Assembly (NCBI GenBank): GCA_937895435.1
Contig: CALAXT010000043.1
Span: 1-64,000 of the forward strand
From: an uncultured Paracoccaceae bacterium
Lineage (GTDB): Bacteria > Pseudomonadota > Alphaproteobacteria > Rhodobacterales > Rhodobacteraceae
Length of the DNA: 64,000 nt
Direction of reading: 5' to 3'
How positions within the stretch are numbered: position 1 is the stretch's first letter; every line of letters starts with the position of its first letter. A program made the position numbers and the translations under genes. Under the pieces are notes generated by a model. That model made no database searches. It saw only the letters and a list, made by a program, of their open reading frames with translations, and was not told the DNA's origin. Positions 1 through 9,779 of the stretch are shown here, piece after piece.

Positions 1-48
1 GGCGGCCGCACCGTCGGCGCAGGCGTCGTCTCAAAAATTATCGCTTAA
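1..48 (+). CDS. tuf: Elongation factor Tu, C-terminal end (partial)
   Basis: The first 15 codons plus TAA read GGRTVGAGVVSKIIA, the near-invariant C-terminus of EF-Tu (domain III), which delivers aminoacyl-tRNA to the ribosome. The rest of the gene lies left of the window. Its position 54 nt before rpsJ is the usual str-to-S10 operon junction. Identification rests on this tail only, but the tail is highly diagnostic. Confidence 0.9.
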   Translation, partial: GGRTVGAGVVSKIIA

Positions 49-62
49 TTAGCGGGATCTGG

Positions 63-82
63 GGGTGGGCTTTCGCCCACCC
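63..82 (+). terminator. Hairpin between tuf and rpsJ
   Basis: GGGTGGGC, loop TTTC, GCCCACCC: a perfect 8-bp GC-rich stem with no U-run behind it. It is therefore more likely an mRNA stabiliser, processing site or weak attenuator between the tuf and S10 parts of the cluster than a complete terminator. Confidence 0.5.
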
Positions 83-102
83 GCACATCCGAGGGCAAGA
101 AA

Positions 103-411
103 ATGCAAGGTCAAACTATCAGAATTCGGCTGAAAGCCTTCGACTACCGCGTGTTGGATGCCAGCACTGCGGAAATCGTAAGCACGGCCAAACGGACGGG
201 CGCCGCCGTGCGCGGACCCATTCCGCTGCCCAACAAGATTGAGAAGTTCACCGTTTTGCGTGGCCCCCACATCGACAAGAAATCGCGCGATCAGTGGGAA
301 ATTCGTACGCACAAGCGGTTGCTCGACATCGTCGACCCGACACCCCAGACCGTGGACGCGCTTATGAAGCTCGACCTGGCCGCAGGCGTCGACGTCGAAA
401 TCAAGGTTTGA
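103..411 (+). CDS. rpsJ: 30S ribosomal protein S10 (NusE)
   Basis: 102 aa, full family length, starting [15 protein letters not shown]10 binds in the 30S head and, as NusE, joins NusB in antitermination complexes. It is the first gene of the S10 block, 54 nt after tuf. A GAGGG motif lies about 9 nt before the ATG. The gene is followed closely by rplC in the same direction. Confidence 0.97.
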   Translation: MQGQTIRIRLKAFDYRVLDASTAEIVSTAKRTGAAVRGPIPLPNKIEKFTVLRGPHIDKKSRDQWEIRTHKRLLDIVDPTPQTVDALMKLDLAAGVDVEIKV

Positions 412-425
412 GGAGAGCTGCCATG

Positions 426-1151
426 ATGCGCTCTGGAGTTATTGCAAAGAAGCTGGGCATGACCAGGTTGTTTTTGGAGGACGGCCGGCAGGTTCCGGTG
501 ACGGTTCTTCAGCTGGACAACCTGCAGGTCGTGGCGCAGCGCACCGCTGAGCGGGATGGCTATTCTGCCGTTCAACTAGGTGCTGGAACCGCCAAGGCTA
601 AAAATGTAACCGCACCAATGCGCGGTCATTTTGCGGCTGCGAATGTTGCGCCCAAGCGCAAGATCGCTGAGTTCCGCGTCAGCGCCGACAATATGATTGG
701 CGTGGGCGAAGAAATCACCGCTGATCACTATGCCGAGGGCCAGTTTGTTGACGTGGCTGGTACGTCGATCGGTAAGGGCTTTGCCGGTGTCATGAAGCGG
801 CACAACTTTGGTGGTCTGCGGGCCAGCCACGGTGTGTCGGTGTCGCACCGTTCGCATGGCTCGACGGGTCAGTGCCAGGATCCGGGCAAGGTTTTCAAGG
901 GCAAGAAAATGGCTGGCCACATGGGCGCTGTGCGGGTAACCACGCAAAACCTGCAGGTCGTTCGCACTGATGCCGATCGTGGTCTGATCATGATCAAAGG
1001 TGCTGTACCTGGCACCAAGGGTGGTTGGGTCACGATCAAGGACGCAGTTAAGAAGCCTGCGCCAGACAACGTGCCGCTGCCAGCAGGCTTGAAATCTGCC
1101 AAGGCAGCACCTGCGGCCGAAGCACCGACCGAAGAGGGAGCTGCGCAATGA
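426..1151 (+). CDS. rplC: 50S ribosomal protein L3
   Basis: 241 aa beginning [17 protein letters not shown]3 is an early-assembling protein near the peptidyl-transferase centre. The loop [19 protein letters not shown] is visible, including the Gln that PrmB methylates in enterobacteria. ATG codons at 423 and 426 are both possible; AGGAGAG at 411-417 favours 426 by spacing. The frame stays open upstream into rpsJ, which I regard as chance. The tail is Ala/Glu-rich, as in other alphaproteobacteria. It overlaps rplD by 4 nt. Confidence 0.96.
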   Translation: MRSGVIAKKLGMTRLFLEDGRQVPVTVLQLDNLQVVAQRTAERDGYSAVQLGAGTAKAKNVTAPMRGHFAAANVAPKRKIAEFRVSADNMIGVGEEITADHYAEGQFVDVAGTSIGKGFAGVMKRHNFGGLRASHGVSVSHRSHGSTGQCQDPGKVFKGKKMAGHMGAVRVTTQNLQVVRTDADRGLIMIKGAVPGTKGGWVTIKDAVKKPAPDNVPLPAGLKSAKAAPAAEAPTEEGAAQ

Positions 1152-1768
1152 AAGCCGATGTAATCAAGCTTGATGCTGCGGTTTCCGGTTCGATCGAATT
1201 GGATGATGCGATTTTCGGCCTTGAGCCGCGCGTCGACATTCTGCACCGTATGGTAAACTGGCAGCGTGCCAAGGCCCAAGCCGGGACCCATTCGGTTCTT
1301 GGCAAATCCGATGTCAGCTATTCGACCAAAAAGATCTATCGCCAAAAAGGTACCGGTGGTGCGCGTCATGGTTCGAAGAAGTCGCCGACCTTCCGTCACG
1401 GTGGTACTTACAAGGGCCCAACCCCGCGCAGCCACGCCCACGATCTGCCCAAAAAGTTTCGTGCTTTGGGTCTGAAGCATGCGCTGTCGGCAAAGGCTGC
1501 AAGCGGTAAGCTGATTGTCTTGGAGGACGCGGTTATGGCGGAAGCCAAAACTGCCGTTCTGGCGAAGGCAGCCCGCGAGCTGGGTTGGAAGCGCGTGCTG
1601 GTGATTGACGGCGCTGCCGTGAATGACAATTTCGCCAAAGCCGCCCGTAACATTGCCGGCATCGATGTGTTGCCGACAATGGGGGCCAATGTTTATGACA
1701 TCTTGCTGCGTGACACGCTTGTGATCACGCGCGCAGGTGTCGAAGCGCTGGAGGCGCGTCTGAAATGA
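1148..1768 (+). CDS. rplD: 50S ribosomal protein L4
   Basis: 206 aa, normal length. L4 lines the exit tunnel; the extended loop with [19 protein letters not shown] (about residues 63-82) is visible. In enterobacteria L4 also represses its own operon, but no such leader can be shown here. ATGA overlaps with rplC upstream and rplW downstream indicate translational coupling. Confidence 0.97.
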   Translation: MKADVIKLDAAVSGSIELDDAIFGLEPRVDILHRMVNWQRAKAQAGTHSVLGKSDVSYSTKKIYRQKGTGGARHGSKKSPTFRHGGTYKGPTPRSHAHDLPKKFRALGLKHALSAKAASGKLIVLEDAVMAEAKTAVLAKAARELGWKRVLVIDGAAVNDNFAKAARNIAGIDVLPTMGANVYDILLRDTLVITRAGVEALEARLK

Positions 1769-2061
1769 GCGTTAAACCCGAACATTATGACGTGATCCGC
1801 AAGCCGATTATCACTGAAAAAGCCACATTGGCTTCTGAGGCGAATGCGGTTGTGTTTCAGGTGGCGATGGATGCCAGCAAGCCTATGATCAAAGAGGCGG
1901 TTGAGAACCTCTTTGGCGTCAAGGTCAAGGCGGTCAATACTTCGATCACCAAGGGTAAGGTCAAGAAATTCCGCGGCCACACTGGCCGGCGGGTAGATGT
2001 GAAAAAGGCCTATGTGACCCTCGAAGAGGGGAATGCTATCGACGTCTCAACCGGGCTTTGA
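1765..2061 (+). CDS. rplW: 50S ribosomal protein L23
   Basis: 98 aa with the family start [14 protein letters not shown] and the motif [20 protein letters not shown] near the C-terminus. L23 sits at the tunnel exit and docks trigger factor and SRP. It is coupled to rplD through a 4-nt overlap. A 139-nt gap with two hairpins separates it from rplB, the first real break in the S10 block. Confidence 0.97.
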   Translation: MSVKPEHYDVIRKPIITEKATLASEANAVVFQVAMDASKPMIKEAVENLFGVKVKAVNTSITKGKVKKFRGHTGRRVDVKKAYVTLEEGNAIDVSTGL

Positions 2062-2078
2062 TAGAAGGCAGCGATTCG

Positions 2079-2102
2079 GCGGCCCTAAGCCATTGGGGCC
2101 GC
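2079..2102 (+). other. GC-rich hairpin in the rplW-rplB gap
   Basis: GCGGCCC at 2079-2085 pairs perfectly with GGGCCGC at 2096-2102 around a 10-nt loop. There is no U-tract. It could protect or partially attenuate the transcript. Confidence 0.45.
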
Positions 2103-2163
2103 TGATTGCATTAAGACATAACGAATCGGGCCAGCGCCGATAGAACGCTGGGTAAACCAAAAC

Positions 2164-2178
2164 TGGACCTTTGGTCCA
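2164..2178 (+). other. Short hairpin before rplB
   Basis: TGGACC-TTT-GGTCCA, a perfect 6-bp stem with a 3-nt loop, 22 nt upstream of the rplB start. It could shape ribosome access to rplB. It is the second hairpin in the same gap. Confidence 0.4.
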
Positions 2179-2200
2179 AGGCAGACGGAAGACAGAAAGC

Positions 2201-3037
2201 ATGGCACTTAAGTCGTATAAACCGACGACGCCAGGCCAGCGTGGGCTGGTTCTGATCGACCGTTCGGAGCTTTGGAAAGGGCGCCCCGTCAAATCTCTTA
2301 CTCAGGGTTTGACGAAGTCGGGTGGCCGGAACAATACCGGGCGGATCACGATGTTTCACCGTGGGGGTGGGGCCAAGCGGCTTTACCGCATCGTGGATTT
2401 CAAGCGTACAAAGCATGATATGCCGGCAACGGTTGAGCGGATCGAATACGATCCCAACCGCACCGCGTTCATCGCACTTGTGAAATATGTTGATGGCACC
2501 CAGACCTACATTTTGGCACCGCAGCGTTTGGCTGTTGGAGACCAAGTTGTTTCGGGCGCTAAGACGGACGTTAAGCCAGGTAACGCGATGCCGTTTTCGG
2601 GCATGCCGATCGGCACGATCGTCCACAACGTAGAAATGAAGGCTGGTAAGGGCGGACAGATTGCCCGTGCTGCTGGAACTTATGCGCAGTTTGTTGGTCG
2701 CGATGGTGGCTATGCTCAGATCCGCCTGTCATCGGGTGAGCTGCGCATGGTTCGTCAGGAATGCATGGCGACAATCGGCGCCGTGTCAAACCCCGACAAT
2801 TCTAACCAGAACCTTGGTAAGGCCGGCCGTCGTCGTCACATGGGCATCCGCCCGACGGTACGTGGTGTTGCTATGAACCCGATCGACCACCCGCACGGTG
2901 GTGGTGAAGGTCGGACCTCGGGCGGTCGCCATCCGGTGACGCCGTGGGGTAAAGGGACCAAGGGTAACAAGACCCGTAAGAACAAAGCGACGGACAAGTA
3001 TATTGTTCGGTCGCGTAACGCGAAGAAGGGGCGCTAA
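2201..3037 (+). CDS. rplB: 50S ribosomal protein L2
   Basis: 278 aa starting [16 protein letters not shown]2 is needed for subunit association and peptidyl transfer; the conserved [13 protein letters not shown] segment with its functional His is present near the C-terminus. The ATG at 2201 matches the family start. An in-frame TTG at 2171 would add ten unconserved residues inside the leader hairpin and was rejected. rpsS follows after 3 nt. Confidence 0.97.
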   Translation: MALKSYKPTTPGQRGLVLIDRSELWKGRPVKSLTQGLTKSGGRNNTGRITMFHRGGGAKRLYRIVDFKRTKHDMPATVERIEYDPNRTAFIALVKYVDGTQTYILAPQRLAVGDQVVSGAKTDVKPGNAMPFSGMPIGTIVHNVEMKAGKGGQIARAAGTYAQFVGRDGGYAQIRLSSGELRMVRQECMATIGAVSNPDNSNQNLGKAGRRRHMGIRPTVRGVAMNPIDHPHGGGEGRTSGGRHPVTPWGKGTKGNKTRKNKATDKYIVRSRNAKKGR

Positions 3038-3040
3038 GCC

Positions 3041-3319
3041 ATGGCACGTTCTCTTTGGAAGGGCCCCTTTGTTGATGCCTATATTCTGAAAAAAGCAGAA
3101 AAGGCACGCGAATCGACCCGTAGCGAAGTGATAAAGATTTGGTCACGCCGCTCAACCATCTTGCCGCAGTTCGTTGGCCTGACCTTTGCGGTCTATAACG
3201 GCCACAAGCACATTCCTGTGCAGGTGAGCGAAGAAATGATCGGTCAGAAGTTCGGTGAGTATTCTCCGACGCGCACCTATTATGGGCACGCCGCCGACAA
3301 AAAAGCGAAACGGAAATAA
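3041..3319 (+). CDS. rpsS: 30S ribosomal protein S19
   Basis: 92 aa, [18 protein letters not shown], with the family signature around [20 protein letters not shown]19 forms a heterodimer with S13 in the 30S head and contacts the A-site tRNA. The gene sits 3 nt behind rplB and 3 nt before rplV, so translation is probably coupled. Confidence 0.97.
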   Translation: MARSLWKGPFVDAYILKKAEKARESTRSEVIKIWSRRSTILPQFVGLTFAVYNGHKHIPVQVSEEMIGQKFGEYSPTRTYYGHAADKKAKRK

Positions 3320-3322
3320 GCC

Positions 3323-3703
3323 ATGGGTACCGAGAAAAATCCGCGCCGCGTGGCCGATAATGAAGCGATGGCAAAGTTGCGCATGCTGCGCACCAGCCCG
3401 CAAAAGCTTAATCTTGTTGCGGGGATGATCCGCGGCAAAAAGGTGGAAAAGGCTTTGGCCGATTTGACCTTTTCGAAAAAGCGTATCGCACAGGACGTTA
3501 AGAAATGTCTGCAGTCTGCGATTGCAAACGCCGAAAACAACCACTCGTTGGATGTTGATGCCCTTGTGATTGCCGAAGCCTATGTCGGCAAAAACATGAC
3601 GCTTAAGCGTGGTCGTCCGCGTGCGCGTGGCCGGTTTGGCAAGATCATGAAGCCGTTTTCGGAACTGACCATCAAGGTCCGGCAAGTCGGGGAGCAAGCA
3701 TAA
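3323..3703 (+). CDS. rplV: 50S ribosomal protein L22
   Basis: 126 aa. L22 lines the nascent-peptide tunnel; the tip region [15 protein letters not shown] is present near residues 94-108. The stop TAA shares one base with the rpsC ATG (TAATG), a re-initiation arrangement. Confidence 0.97.
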   Translation: MGTEKNPRRVADNEAMAKLRMLRTSPQKLNLVAGMIRGKKVEKALADLTFSKKRIAQDVKKCLQSAIANAENNHSLDVDALVIAEAYVGKNMTLKRGRPRARGRFGKIMKPFSELTIKVRQVGEQA

Positions 3704-4416
3704 TGGGTCAGAAGGTCAATCCGATCGGTATGCGTCTGCAGGTCAACCGCACCTGGGACAGCCGCTGGTTTGCGGACAGCAAAGATTACGGCAACCTGTT
3801 GCTGGAAGATCTGAAGATGCGCGCGTTTGTACACAAAGAGTGTGTTCAGGCCGGCGTAAGCCGCGTGATTATCGAGCGTCCGCACCGCAAGTGCCGCGTG
3901 ACGATCCACACTGCGCGTCCGGGCGTGATTATTGGCAAAAAAGGCGCCGATATCGAGACCCTGCGCAAAAAGCTGGCGAATTTCACCAAGTCTGAGTTGC
4001 ACCTCAACATCGTTGAGGTCCGTAAGCCGGAGTTGGATGCCCAGCTGGTGGCCGAATCGATTACGCAGCAGCTTGAGCGCCGGGTGTCATTTCGCCGTGC
4101 GATGAAACGCGCTGTTCAGAACGCAATGCGCATGGGTGCCTTGGGCATCCGTGTCAACGTCGCAGGGCGCTTGGGCGGTGCTGAGATTGCGCGGACCGAA
4201 TGGTACCGTGAGGGTCGCGTGCCACTGCACACACTGCGTGCTGACATTGATTATGCCGTTCATGAAGCAAAAACCGCTTATGGTATCATCGGTGTCAAGG
4301 TGTGGATCTTCAAAGGTGAAATCCTGGAGCATGATCCCCAAGCCCATGACCGCCGTGCGACCGAAGCCAATGATAGCGGCGGCGCATCGCGCCCACAGCG
4401 CCGCGACGCGCGCTGA
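3703..4416 (+). CDS. rpsC: 30S ribosomal protein S3
   Basis: 237 aa. The N-terminal KH domain carries the GxxG loop in VIIGKKGAD (about residues 68-76), followed by the S3 C-terminal domain. S3 forms part of the mRNA entry site and helicase. The tail after about residue 208 is charged and variable. It overlaps the rplV stop by one base; rplP follows after 12 nt. Confidence 0.97.
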   Translation: MGQKVNPIGMRLQVNRTWDSRWFADSKDYGNLLLEDLKMRAFVHKECVQAGVSRVIIERPHRKCRVTIHTARPGVIIGKKGADIETLRKKLANFTKSELHLNIVEVRKPELDAQLVAESITQQLERRVSFRRAMKRAVQNAMRMGALGIRVNVAGRLGGAEIARTEWYREGRVPLHTLRADIDYAVHEAKTAYGIIGVKVWIFKGEILEHDPQAHDRRATEANDSGGASRPQRRDAR

Positions 4417-4428
4417 AGGAGATAGAAG

Positions 4429-4842
4429 ATGCTTCAACCAAAGCGCACAAAATTCCGCAAGATGCACAAAGGCCGTATTCACGGTGAGGCCAAGGGTGGC
4501 TTTAACCTTAACTTCGGTACTTTTGGTCTTAAGGCGACTGAGCCCGAGCGGATCACGGCACGTCAGATCGAGGCAGCCCGCCGCGCCCTGACCCGCCACA
4601 TGAAACGCCAAGGCCGGGTTTGGATCCGCATTTTCCCGGATACCCCAGTCACTTCAAAGCCTACCGAAGTCCGTATGGGTAAAGGTAAGGGCTCTGTTGA
4701 TTTCTGGGCGGCGAAAGTAAAGCCGGGCCGGATCATGTTTGAGATTGACGGCGTGGCCGAAACCGTGGCAAGGGAGGGCCTTCGTCTTGCTGCGATGAAG
4801 CTTCCCATTAAGACACGGGTTGTGGTTCGCGAAGACTGGTGA
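4429..4842 (+). CDS. rplP: 50S ribosomal protein L16
   Basis: 137 aa, [20 protein letters not shown]16 orders the A-site region of 23S rRNA; the conserved [18 protein letters not shown] block is intact. GGAG lies about 10 nt before the start. A 91-nt gap with no convincing structure separates it from rpmC. Confidence 0.97.
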   Translation: MLQPKRTKFRKMHKGRIHGEAKGGFNLNFGTFGLKATEPERITARQIEAARRALTRHMKRQGRVWIRIFPDTPVTSKPTEVRMGKGKGSVDFWAAKVKPGRIMFEIDGVAETVAREGLRLAAMKLPIKTRVVVREDW

Positions 4843-4933
4843 TTTTTGATCGGGGCCCTTGCTTCTGTGGGGGTCTCGGTTTTGTTGGAAAAGCGGTGGC
4901 GTGGCTGCCGACTTCTGATGAGAGGATAGGCGC

Positions 4934-5137
4934 ATGAACGCCGAAGAACTGAGAAGCAAGACGCCCGACCAGCTCCGTGAGGCGCTTCTTTCCCTGAAGA
5001 AAGAATCGTTTAACCTGCGCTTTCAAAAGGCGACAGGGCAGTTGGAAAACACATCTCGTATGCGGTCCGTTCGTCGTGACGCCGCACGGGTGAAAACAAT
5101 TCTGAATCAAGTGGCCGCTGACGCGGCGGCGAAGTAA
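4934..5137 (+). CDS. rpmC: 50S ribosomal protein L29
   Basis: 67 aa, helical, with [18 protein letters not shown], the L29 signature. L29 lies next to L23 at the tunnel exit. AGAGGA precedes the ATG. rpsQ follows after 11 nt. Confidence 0.96.
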   Translation: MNAEELRSKTPDQLREALLSLKKESFNLRFQKATGQLENTSRMRSVRRDAARVKTILNQVAADAAAK

Positions 5138-5148
5138 GGAGCACGCAC

Positions 5149-5388
5149 ATGCCAAGACGTATTCTGCAAGGCACCGTGACGAGCGACAAGAACGAGCAAA
5201 CCGTTACGGTTATCGTTGAACGCCGCATCACGCACCCGGTTCTGAAAAAGACCATTCGTATGTCCAAAAAGTATCGGGCACATGATGTGAATAACACGTT
5301 CAAGATTGGTGATTCTGTTCGCATTCAGGAATGCGCACCAATTTCGAAATCCAAACGCTGGGAGGTCGTGATCGAAGCTTCGGCTTGA
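5149..5388 (+). CDS. rpsQ: 30S ribosomal protein S17
   Basis: 79 aa, an OB-fold protein that binds 16S rRNA early in assembly. [19 protein letters not shown] and the later SKSKRWEVV segment are typical. AAGGAG precedes the start. A 61-nt gap with two small hairpins follows before rplN. Confidence 0.96.
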   Translation: MPRRILQGTVTSDKNEQTVTVIVERRITHPVLKKTIRMSKKYRAHDVNNTFKIGDSVRIQECAPISKSKRWEVVIEASA

Positions 5389-5396
5389 TCGCTACC

Positions 5397-5431
5397 TTTC
5401 GGTTTGATCGAAACCCTGGGACAAAGTCCCA
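5397..5431 (+). other. Paired small hairpins before rplN
   Basis: TTTCG-N7-CGAAA (5397-5413) and TGGGAC-AAA-GTCCCA (5417-5431) occupy the rpsQ-rplN gap, where the spc block begins. No U-tract follows. In enterobacteria S8 regulates from near this region, but I cannot show an S8 site here. Confidence 0.35.
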
Positions 5432-5449
5432 AAGGTCGGGAGAAACCAA

Positions 5450-5818
5450 ATGATCCAGATGCAGACCAATCTGGATGTCGCTGACAACTCCGGCGCTCGC
5501 CGGGTGCAGTGCATCAAGGTTCTTGGCGGTTCACACCGCCGTTATGCTTCTGTTGGCGACATCATCGTGGTGTCCGTCAAAGAGGCCATCCCTCGGGGTC
5601 GCGTAAAAAAAGGTGATGTGCGTAAAGCCGTCGTCGTTCGCACCGCCAAGGAAGTTCGTCGTGACGACGGCACAACCATTCGTTTTGATCGCAACGCAGC
5701 GGTTATCCTGAACAATCAGGGTGAGCCCGTTGGCACGCGTATCTTTGGGCCGGTTGTCCGCGAATTGCGCGCGAAGAACTTTATGAAAATCATCTCGCTG
5801 GCGCCGGAGGTGCTCTGA
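5450..5818 (+). CDS. rplN: 50S ribosomal protein L14
   Basis: 122 aa, [24 protein letters not shown], exact family length. L14 contributes to intersubunit bridges and to the RsfS binding surface. It is the first gene of the spc block. GGGAG lies about 10 nt before the ATG. Its TGA overlaps the rplX ATG by one base. Confidence 0.97.
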   Translation: MIQMQTNLDVADNSGARRVQCIKVLGGSHRRYASVGDIIVVSVKEAIPRGRVKKGDVRKAVVVRTAKEVRRDDGTTIRFDRNAAVILNNQGEPVGTRIFGPVVRELRAKNFMKIISLAPEVL

Positions 5819-6123
5819 TGGCCGCAAAGCTTAAAAAGGGTGACAAGGTCGTTGTTCTGACCGGTAAGGACAAGGGCAAGCAGGGCGAGATCGCCACTGT
5901 TATGCCCAAGGACAACAAGGCCGTGGTTGAGGGTATTAATATTGCCATCCGCCACACAAAACCCACAGCGCAAAGCCAGGGCGGCCGTTTGCCCAAGGCG
6001 ATGCCGATTGATCTTTCGAACCTTGCACTGCTTGACAAGGATGGCAAAGCCACCCGCGTTGGCTTCCGCATGGAAGATGGCAAAAAGGTGCGTTTCGCTA
6101 AGACCACTGGGGAGGTTCTGTGA
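5818..6123 (+). CDS. rplX: 50S ribosomal protein L24
   Basis: 101 aa with an N-terminal KOW motif ([20 protein letters not shown], residues 5-24). L24 is an assembly initiator for 23S rRNA. TGATG junctions link it to rplN upstream and rplE downstream. Confidence 0.97.
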   Translation: MAAKLKKGDKVVVLTGKDKGKQGEIATVMPKDNKAVVEGINIAIRHTKPTAQSQGGRLPKAMPIDLSNLALLDKDGKATRVGFRMEDGKKVRFAKTTGEVL

Positions 6124-6683
6124 TGCTTGATCAGGTAGGATACATCCCACGGCTCAAGGCGCTTTACCGCGAAACAGTGCGCGCAGCGCTTAAGGCAGAG
6201 TTCGGCTATAAAAACGACATGCAGATCCCGCGTTTGGACAAGATCGTCTTGAACATGGGCGTTGGCGAAGCCGTCAAGGACACCAAGAAAGTCAAGTCAG
6301 CCGAAGGCGACATGACTACGATTGCTGGTCAGAAGGCTGTCGTAACCTATGCCAAGAAATCAATTGCGGGCTTTCGGGTTCGTGAAGAGATGCCGCTGGG
6401 TTGCAAGGTGACGCTGCGTGGCGATCGCATGTATGAATTCCTTGACCGTCTGGTCACTGTGGCCTTGCCGCGCGTCCGCGATTTTCGCGGCGTTAAAGGG
6501 ACTTCGTTCGATGGTCGTGGCAACTACGCGATGGGTTTGAAAGAGCATATCGTGTTCCCAGAAATCGATTTCGATAAAGTCGATGACGTTCTGGGCATGG
6601 ACATCATCATTTGCACCACCGCGAACACCGACGCGGAAGCGAAGGCACTGTTGAAGCAATTCAGCATGCCCTTCAACAGCTGA
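6123..6683 (+). CDS. rplE: 50S ribosomal protein L5
   Basis: 186 aa, [18 protein letters not shown]5 belongs to the 5S RNP of the central protuberance; the family motif [14 protein letters not shown] is present near residue 40. The ATG at 6123 overlaps the rplX stop (TGATG). A GTG at 6120 is in frame but less likely. Confidence 0.97.
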   Translation: MLDQVGYIPRLKALYRETVRAALKAEFGYKNDMQIPRLDKIVLNMGVGEAVKDTKKVKSAEGDMTTIAGQKAVVTYAKKSIAGFRVREEMPLGCKVTLRGDRMYEFLDRLVTVALPRVRDFRGVKGTSFDGRGNYAMGLKEHIVFPEIDFDKVDDVLGMDIIICTTANTDAEAKALLKQFSMPFNS

Positions 6684-6700
6684 GCGCGGGAGGAAAAGAC

Positions 6701-7006
6701 ATGGCAAAGAAGTCGATGGTCGAACGCGAATTGAAGCGCCAGAGAATGGTCGCCAAGTTCGCCGCCAAGCGGACCGCATTGCGCGAAATCGCAAGCAATC
6801 TGGAACTGCCAATGGAAGAGCGCTTCAGCGCTCGTATGAAGTTGGCCGAACTGCCCCGCAATTCGTCACCCACACGCTTGCACAACCGTTGCGAGCTGAC
6901 GGGCCGTCCGCATGCGTATTATCGCAAGCTAAAACTTTCGCGGATTATGCTGCGTGATCTGGCCTCGTTTGGTCAAATCCCGGGCATGGTCAAGTCGAGC
7001 TGGTAA
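6701..7006 (+). CDS. rpsN: 30S ribosomal protein S14 (zinc-free type)
   Basis: 101 aa, [14 protein letters not shown]. It lacks the CxxC pair of the zinc-binding paralogue, and the conserved [17 protein letters not shown] block is present. GGGAGGAAAAGAC precedes the ATG at 6701. An open frame reaching back into rplE was rejected because the family start and SD agree on 6701. Confidence 0.96.
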   Translation: MAKKSMVERELKRQRMVAKFAAKRTALREIASNLELPMEERFSARMKLAELPRNSSPTRLHNRCELTGRPHAYYRKLKLSRIMLRDLASFGQIPGMVKSSW

Positions 7007-7018
7007 GGAGGTCCGCAC

Positions 7019-7417
7019 ATGATGATGAACGATCCTCTTGGTGATATGCTCACGCGGATTCGCAACGCTCAGATGCGTGGCAAATCCACTGTGCGCACGC
7101 CGGCCTCCAAGCTGCGGGCCTGGGTGCTCGATGTGCTGATGGATGAGGGCTATATTCGTGGGTATGAGCGTGTTTCGGCGGCCAATGGCATGCCTGAAAT
7201 CGAAATCAGCCTGAAATATTACGAAGGTACTCCGGTTATTCGCGAGCTTAAGCGCGTATCAAAGCCGGGCCGTCGCGTCTACATGGGGTCAAAAGACATC
7301 CCGTCTGTGCGCAACGGTCTTGGGGTTTCCATCGTCTCCACGCCCAAGGGCGTGATGTCGGATGCATCAGCACGCAGCGCCAATGTTGGCGGTGAAGTGC
7401 TCTGCACCGTATTCTAA
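7019..7417 (+). CDS. rpsH: 30S ribosomal protein S8
   Basis: 130-132 aa. S8 binds helix 21 of 16S rRNA; the C-terminal signature [20 protein letters not shown] is clear. Three consecutive ATG codons occur at 7019, 7022 and 7025. A full AAGGAGGT Shine-Dalgarno at 7005-7012 favours the first, while homologues begin at MNDP (7025). Confidence 0.96.
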   Translation: MMMNDPLGDMLTRIRNAQMRGKSTVRTPASKLRAWVLDVLMDEGYIRGYERVSAANGMPEIEISLKYYEGTPVIRELKRVSKPGRRVYMGSKDIPSVRNGLGVSIVSTPKGVMSDASARSANVGGEVLCTVF

Positions 7418-7428
7418 GGGGGGATGGA

Positions 7429-7962
7429 ATGTCTCGTATTGGTAAAAAACCGGTAGAACTGCCCCAAGGCGTCAGCGCGACTCTTTCGGGCCAGACCGTC
7501 GAAGTTAAGGGCCCTAAGGGCACCCGCAGCTTCACCGCGACGGATGATGTGACGCTTGCGCTGGATGGCGATGTTGTCAAAGTCACACCGCGCGGCACGT
7601 CAAAGCGGGCCCGTTCGCAGTGGGGCATGAGCCGCACGATGGTTGCGAACCTGGTTCAGGGCGTCAGTGGTGGCTTTAAGAAAGAGCTTGAGATCAACGG
7701 TGTGGGTTACCGCGCCGCGATCCAGGGCAACATCTTGAAGCTGTCTCTGGGTTACAGTCACGAAGTGAACTTTGAGGTGCCAGACGGCGTGACCGTCACC
7801 ACCCCAAAGCAGACCGAAATCGTTGTGGAAGGTATTGACCAGCAGCTTGTTGGGCAGGTCGCCGCGAATATTCGCGAGTGGCGCGCCCCTGAGCCCTATA
7901 AGGGCAAAGGCATCAAGTACAAAGGTGAATTTATCTTCCGCAAGGAAGGCAAGAAGAAGTAA
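7429..7962 (+). CDS. rplF: 50S ribosomal protein L6
   Basis: 177 aa, [15 protein letters not shown]. Two L6 repeats are seen; the second ends in the signature [14 protein letters not shown] near residue 152. L6 sits at the base of the L7/L12 stalk. The gene is 11 nt behind rpsH and 11 nt ahead of rplR. Confidence 0.97.
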   Translation: MSRIGKKPVELPQGVSATLSGQTVEVKGPKGTRSFTATDDVTLALDGDVVKVTPRGTSKRARSQWGMSRTMVANLVQGVSGGFKKELEINGVGYRAAIQGNILKLSLGYSHEVNFEVPDGVTVTTPKQTEIVVEGIDQQLVGQVAANIREWRAPEPYKGKGIKYKGEFIFRKEGKKK

Positions 7963-7973
7963 GGGCGCGACAG

Positions 7974-8333
7974 ATGGCAAACAGCAAAAGAGATCTGTTC
8001 CTGAAACGCCGCCTGCGCGTTCGGAACAAACTGCGGGCGATGGCAAATGGGCGTGCGCGCTTGTCTGTGCACCGTTCGAACAAGAACATCAGCGTGCAGC
8101 TGATCGACGACTTGAACGGTGTTACACTTGCATCAGCATCCTCTCTCGAAAAGGATCTGGGCGTAGTGGGCAAGAACAACGTCGAAGCTGCATCCAAGGT
8201 TGGCGCGGCAATTGCCGAGCGGGCCAAGAAAGCAGGGGTCGAAGAGTGCTACTTTGACCGCGGTGGGTTCCTCTTTCACGGCAAGATCAAGGCTTTGGCC
8301 GAGGCTGCACGTGAAGGCGGGCTGAAGTTCTAA
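7974..8333 (+). CDS. rplR: 50S ribosomal protein L18
   Basis: 119 aa, a 5S rRNA-binding protein with a basic N-terminus ([20 protein letters not shown]) and the [21 protein letters not shown]-terminal signature. It is embedded in the spc block. Confidence 0.97.
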   Translation: MANSKRDLFLKRRLRVRNKLRAMANGRARLSVHRSNKNISVQLIDDLNGVTLASASSLEKDLGVVGKNNVEAASKVGAAIAERAKKAGVEECYFDRGGFLFHGKIKALAEAAREGGLKF

Positions 8334-8343
8334 GGAGACGATG

Positions 8344-8901
8344 ATGGCAAGAGAAGACAACCGTCGGGACCGTCGCGATAGCCGCGAGGAAACCCCGGAA
8401 TTCGCCGATCGTCTGGTCGCGATCAACCGCGTGTCAAAAACCGTGAAGGGCGGCAAGCGTTTTGGCTTTGCTGCACTTGTTGTGGTTGGCGATCAGCGCG
8501 GCCGCGTGGGCTTTGGCAAAGGTAAAGCCAAGGAAGTACCCGAGGCCATTCGTAAGGCAACCGAGCAGGCAAAGCGGCAGATGATCCGCGTTCCGCTGCG
8601 CGAGGGCCGCACGCTTCACCACGATATCGAGGGCCGTCATGGCGCAGGTAAAGTTGTGATGCGCACAGCCGCCGCGGGTACGGGCATTATTGCCGGTGGT
8701 CCAATGCGTGCTGTGTTTGAAATGCTGGGGCTTCAGGATGTGGTGGCAAAGTCCATTGGCACCCAGAACCCCTATAACATGATCCGGGCAACGATCGACG
8801 GTCTGACCCAGGAATCGAGCCCCCGACAAGTTGCGCAGCGTCGCGGCAAGAAGGTGGCCGATGTTCTGAAGAAGGCTGACGCCGAAGTCGCGGAAGCGTA
8901 A
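8344..8901 (+). CDS. rpsE: 30S ribosomal protein S5
   Basis: 185 aa. The N-terminal double-stranded-RNA-binding-like domain carries [20 protein letters not shown], followed by the [17 protein letters not shown] block. S5 affects decoding fidelity and mRNA entry. AAGGAG at 8332-8337 gives better spacing to the ATG at 8344 than to the ATG at 8341. Confidence 0.96.
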   Translation: MAREDNRRDRRDSREETPEFADRLVAINRVSKTVKGGKRFGFAALVVVGDQRGRVGFGKGKAKEVPEAIRKATEQAKRQMIRVPLREGRTLHHDIEGRHGAGKVVMRTAAAGTGIIAGGPMRAVFEMLGLQDVVAKSIGTQNPYNMIRATIDGLTQESSPRQVAQRRGKKVADVLKKADAEVAEA

Positions 8902-8913
8902 GGAAGGTAAGAC

Positions 8914-9102
8914 ATGGCCAAAACCATCGTCGTCAAGCAGATCGCCTCGCCATCGCGCCGGCCTGATGTGCAGCGCCGCACCCTGATTGGGCTTGGGCTG
9001 AACAAGATGAATCGGACGCGTGAGCTGGAAGATACGCCCTCGGTGCGTGGTATGGTAAATGCCATCCCGCATTTGGTGCAGATCATCGAAGAGCGCGGAT
9101 AA
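8914..9102 (+). CDS. rpmD: 50S ribosomal protein L30
   Basis: 62 aa, the short bacterial form, [18 protein letters not shown], with [19 protein letters not shown], the L30 signature. AAGGAAGG precedes the ATG. A 99-nt gap with a strong hairpin follows. Confidence 0.96.
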   Translation: MAKTIVVKQIASPSRRPDVQRRTLIGLGLNKMNRTRELEDTPSVRGMVNAIPHLVQIIEERG

Positions 9103-9110
9103 AGGCAAAC

Positions 9111-9138
9111 GGGTGGGCCGCAATGGCCCGCCCCTTTT
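9111..9138 (+). terminator. Attenuator-like hairpin between rpmD and rplO
   Basis: GGGTGGGCC pairs with GGCCCGCCC (9111-9119/9125-9133) around GCAAT, followed by CTTTTC. Of the hairpins inside the ribosomal cluster this looks most like an intrinsic terminator, so partial attenuation before rplO-secY is plausible. Confidence 0.5.
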
Positions 9139-9201
9139 CAAACGCCGTGTTGGCCTTGGGCGTCGCTTCCCGAGGTTTCTCCGGCAAGAGGAGTAAGCGA
9201 C

Positions 9202-9681
9202 ATGAAACTGCATGAACTTCACGACAACGAAGGCGCCACAAAGCGCCGCAAGCGCGTCGCCCGTGGCCCTGGCTCGGGCAAGGGCAAGACTGCTGGCCGT
9301 GGTATCAAGGGTCAGAAATCCCGTTCGGGTGTGGCCATTAACGGCTACGAAGGCGGACAGATGCCGCTGTATCGGCGTCTGCCAAAGCGTGGCTTTAACA
9401 AGCCGAACCGCCTGCAATTCGCCGTTGTAAATCTGGGCTTGATTCAGAAATTCATCGACGCCGGTAAAATTGATATGTCGGCTGAGATCACCGAAGATGC
9501 TCTGGTTGCGTCGGGTCTGGTGCGTCGTAAGCTGGATGGTGTGCGGGTTTTGGCCAAAGGCGCGTTTAGTGCCAAGGTCACGATCAGTGTTACCGGTGCG
9601 TCTGCGTCGGCGATCGAAGCGGTTGCTGCCGCGGGTGGAGCGTTGAACGTTACCGCATCGGCTGCTGCTGCCGCCGAATAG
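9202..9681 (+). CDS. rplO: 50S ribosomal protein L15
   Basis: 159 aa, [18 protein letters not shown], with the Gly-rich [20 protein letters not shown] segment. L15 is a late-assembling 50S protein. AGAGGAG precedes the start. The Ala-rich tail is longer than in E. coli, as is common in alphaproteobacteria. Confidence 0.97.
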   Translation: MKLHELHDNEGATKRRKRVARGPGSGKGKTAGRGIKGQKSRSGVAINGYEGGQMPLYRRLPKRGFNKPNRLQFAVVNLGLIQKFIDAGKIDMSAEITEDALVASGLVRRKLDGVRVLAKGAFSAKVTISVTGASASAIEAVAAAGGALNVTASAAAAAE

Positions 9682-9728
9682 GGTTGTGGGTGGCGTGAAA
9701 GCCGCTTAAATCCAAAAACAGTTTTCCC

Positions 9729-9760
9729 GCGCCGCCGACCGGAAGACGGTTTGGCGGCGC
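9729..9760 (+). other. Hairpin in the rplO-secY gap
   Basis: GCGCCGCC at 9729-9736 pairs with GGCGGCGC at 9753-9760, and an inner ACCG/CGGT extends the stem. There is no U-tract. It ends 20 nt before the secY start. Confidence 0.45.
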
Positions 9761-9779
9761 AGTCATGAAAGAGGCTGAG

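Noticed and set aside
4843-4933. Possible degenerate gene or hairpin in the rplP-rpmC gap
   Set aside because: No coding signal and no stem longer than a few pairs; it is unremarkable apart from lacking the hairpin found in other long gaps.
8434-9417. 327-aa open frame on the minus strand across rpsE, rpmD and rplO
   Set aside because: It lies antisense to three certain ribosomal genes, has no recognisable domain, and is of the kind produced by GC-rich codon bias.
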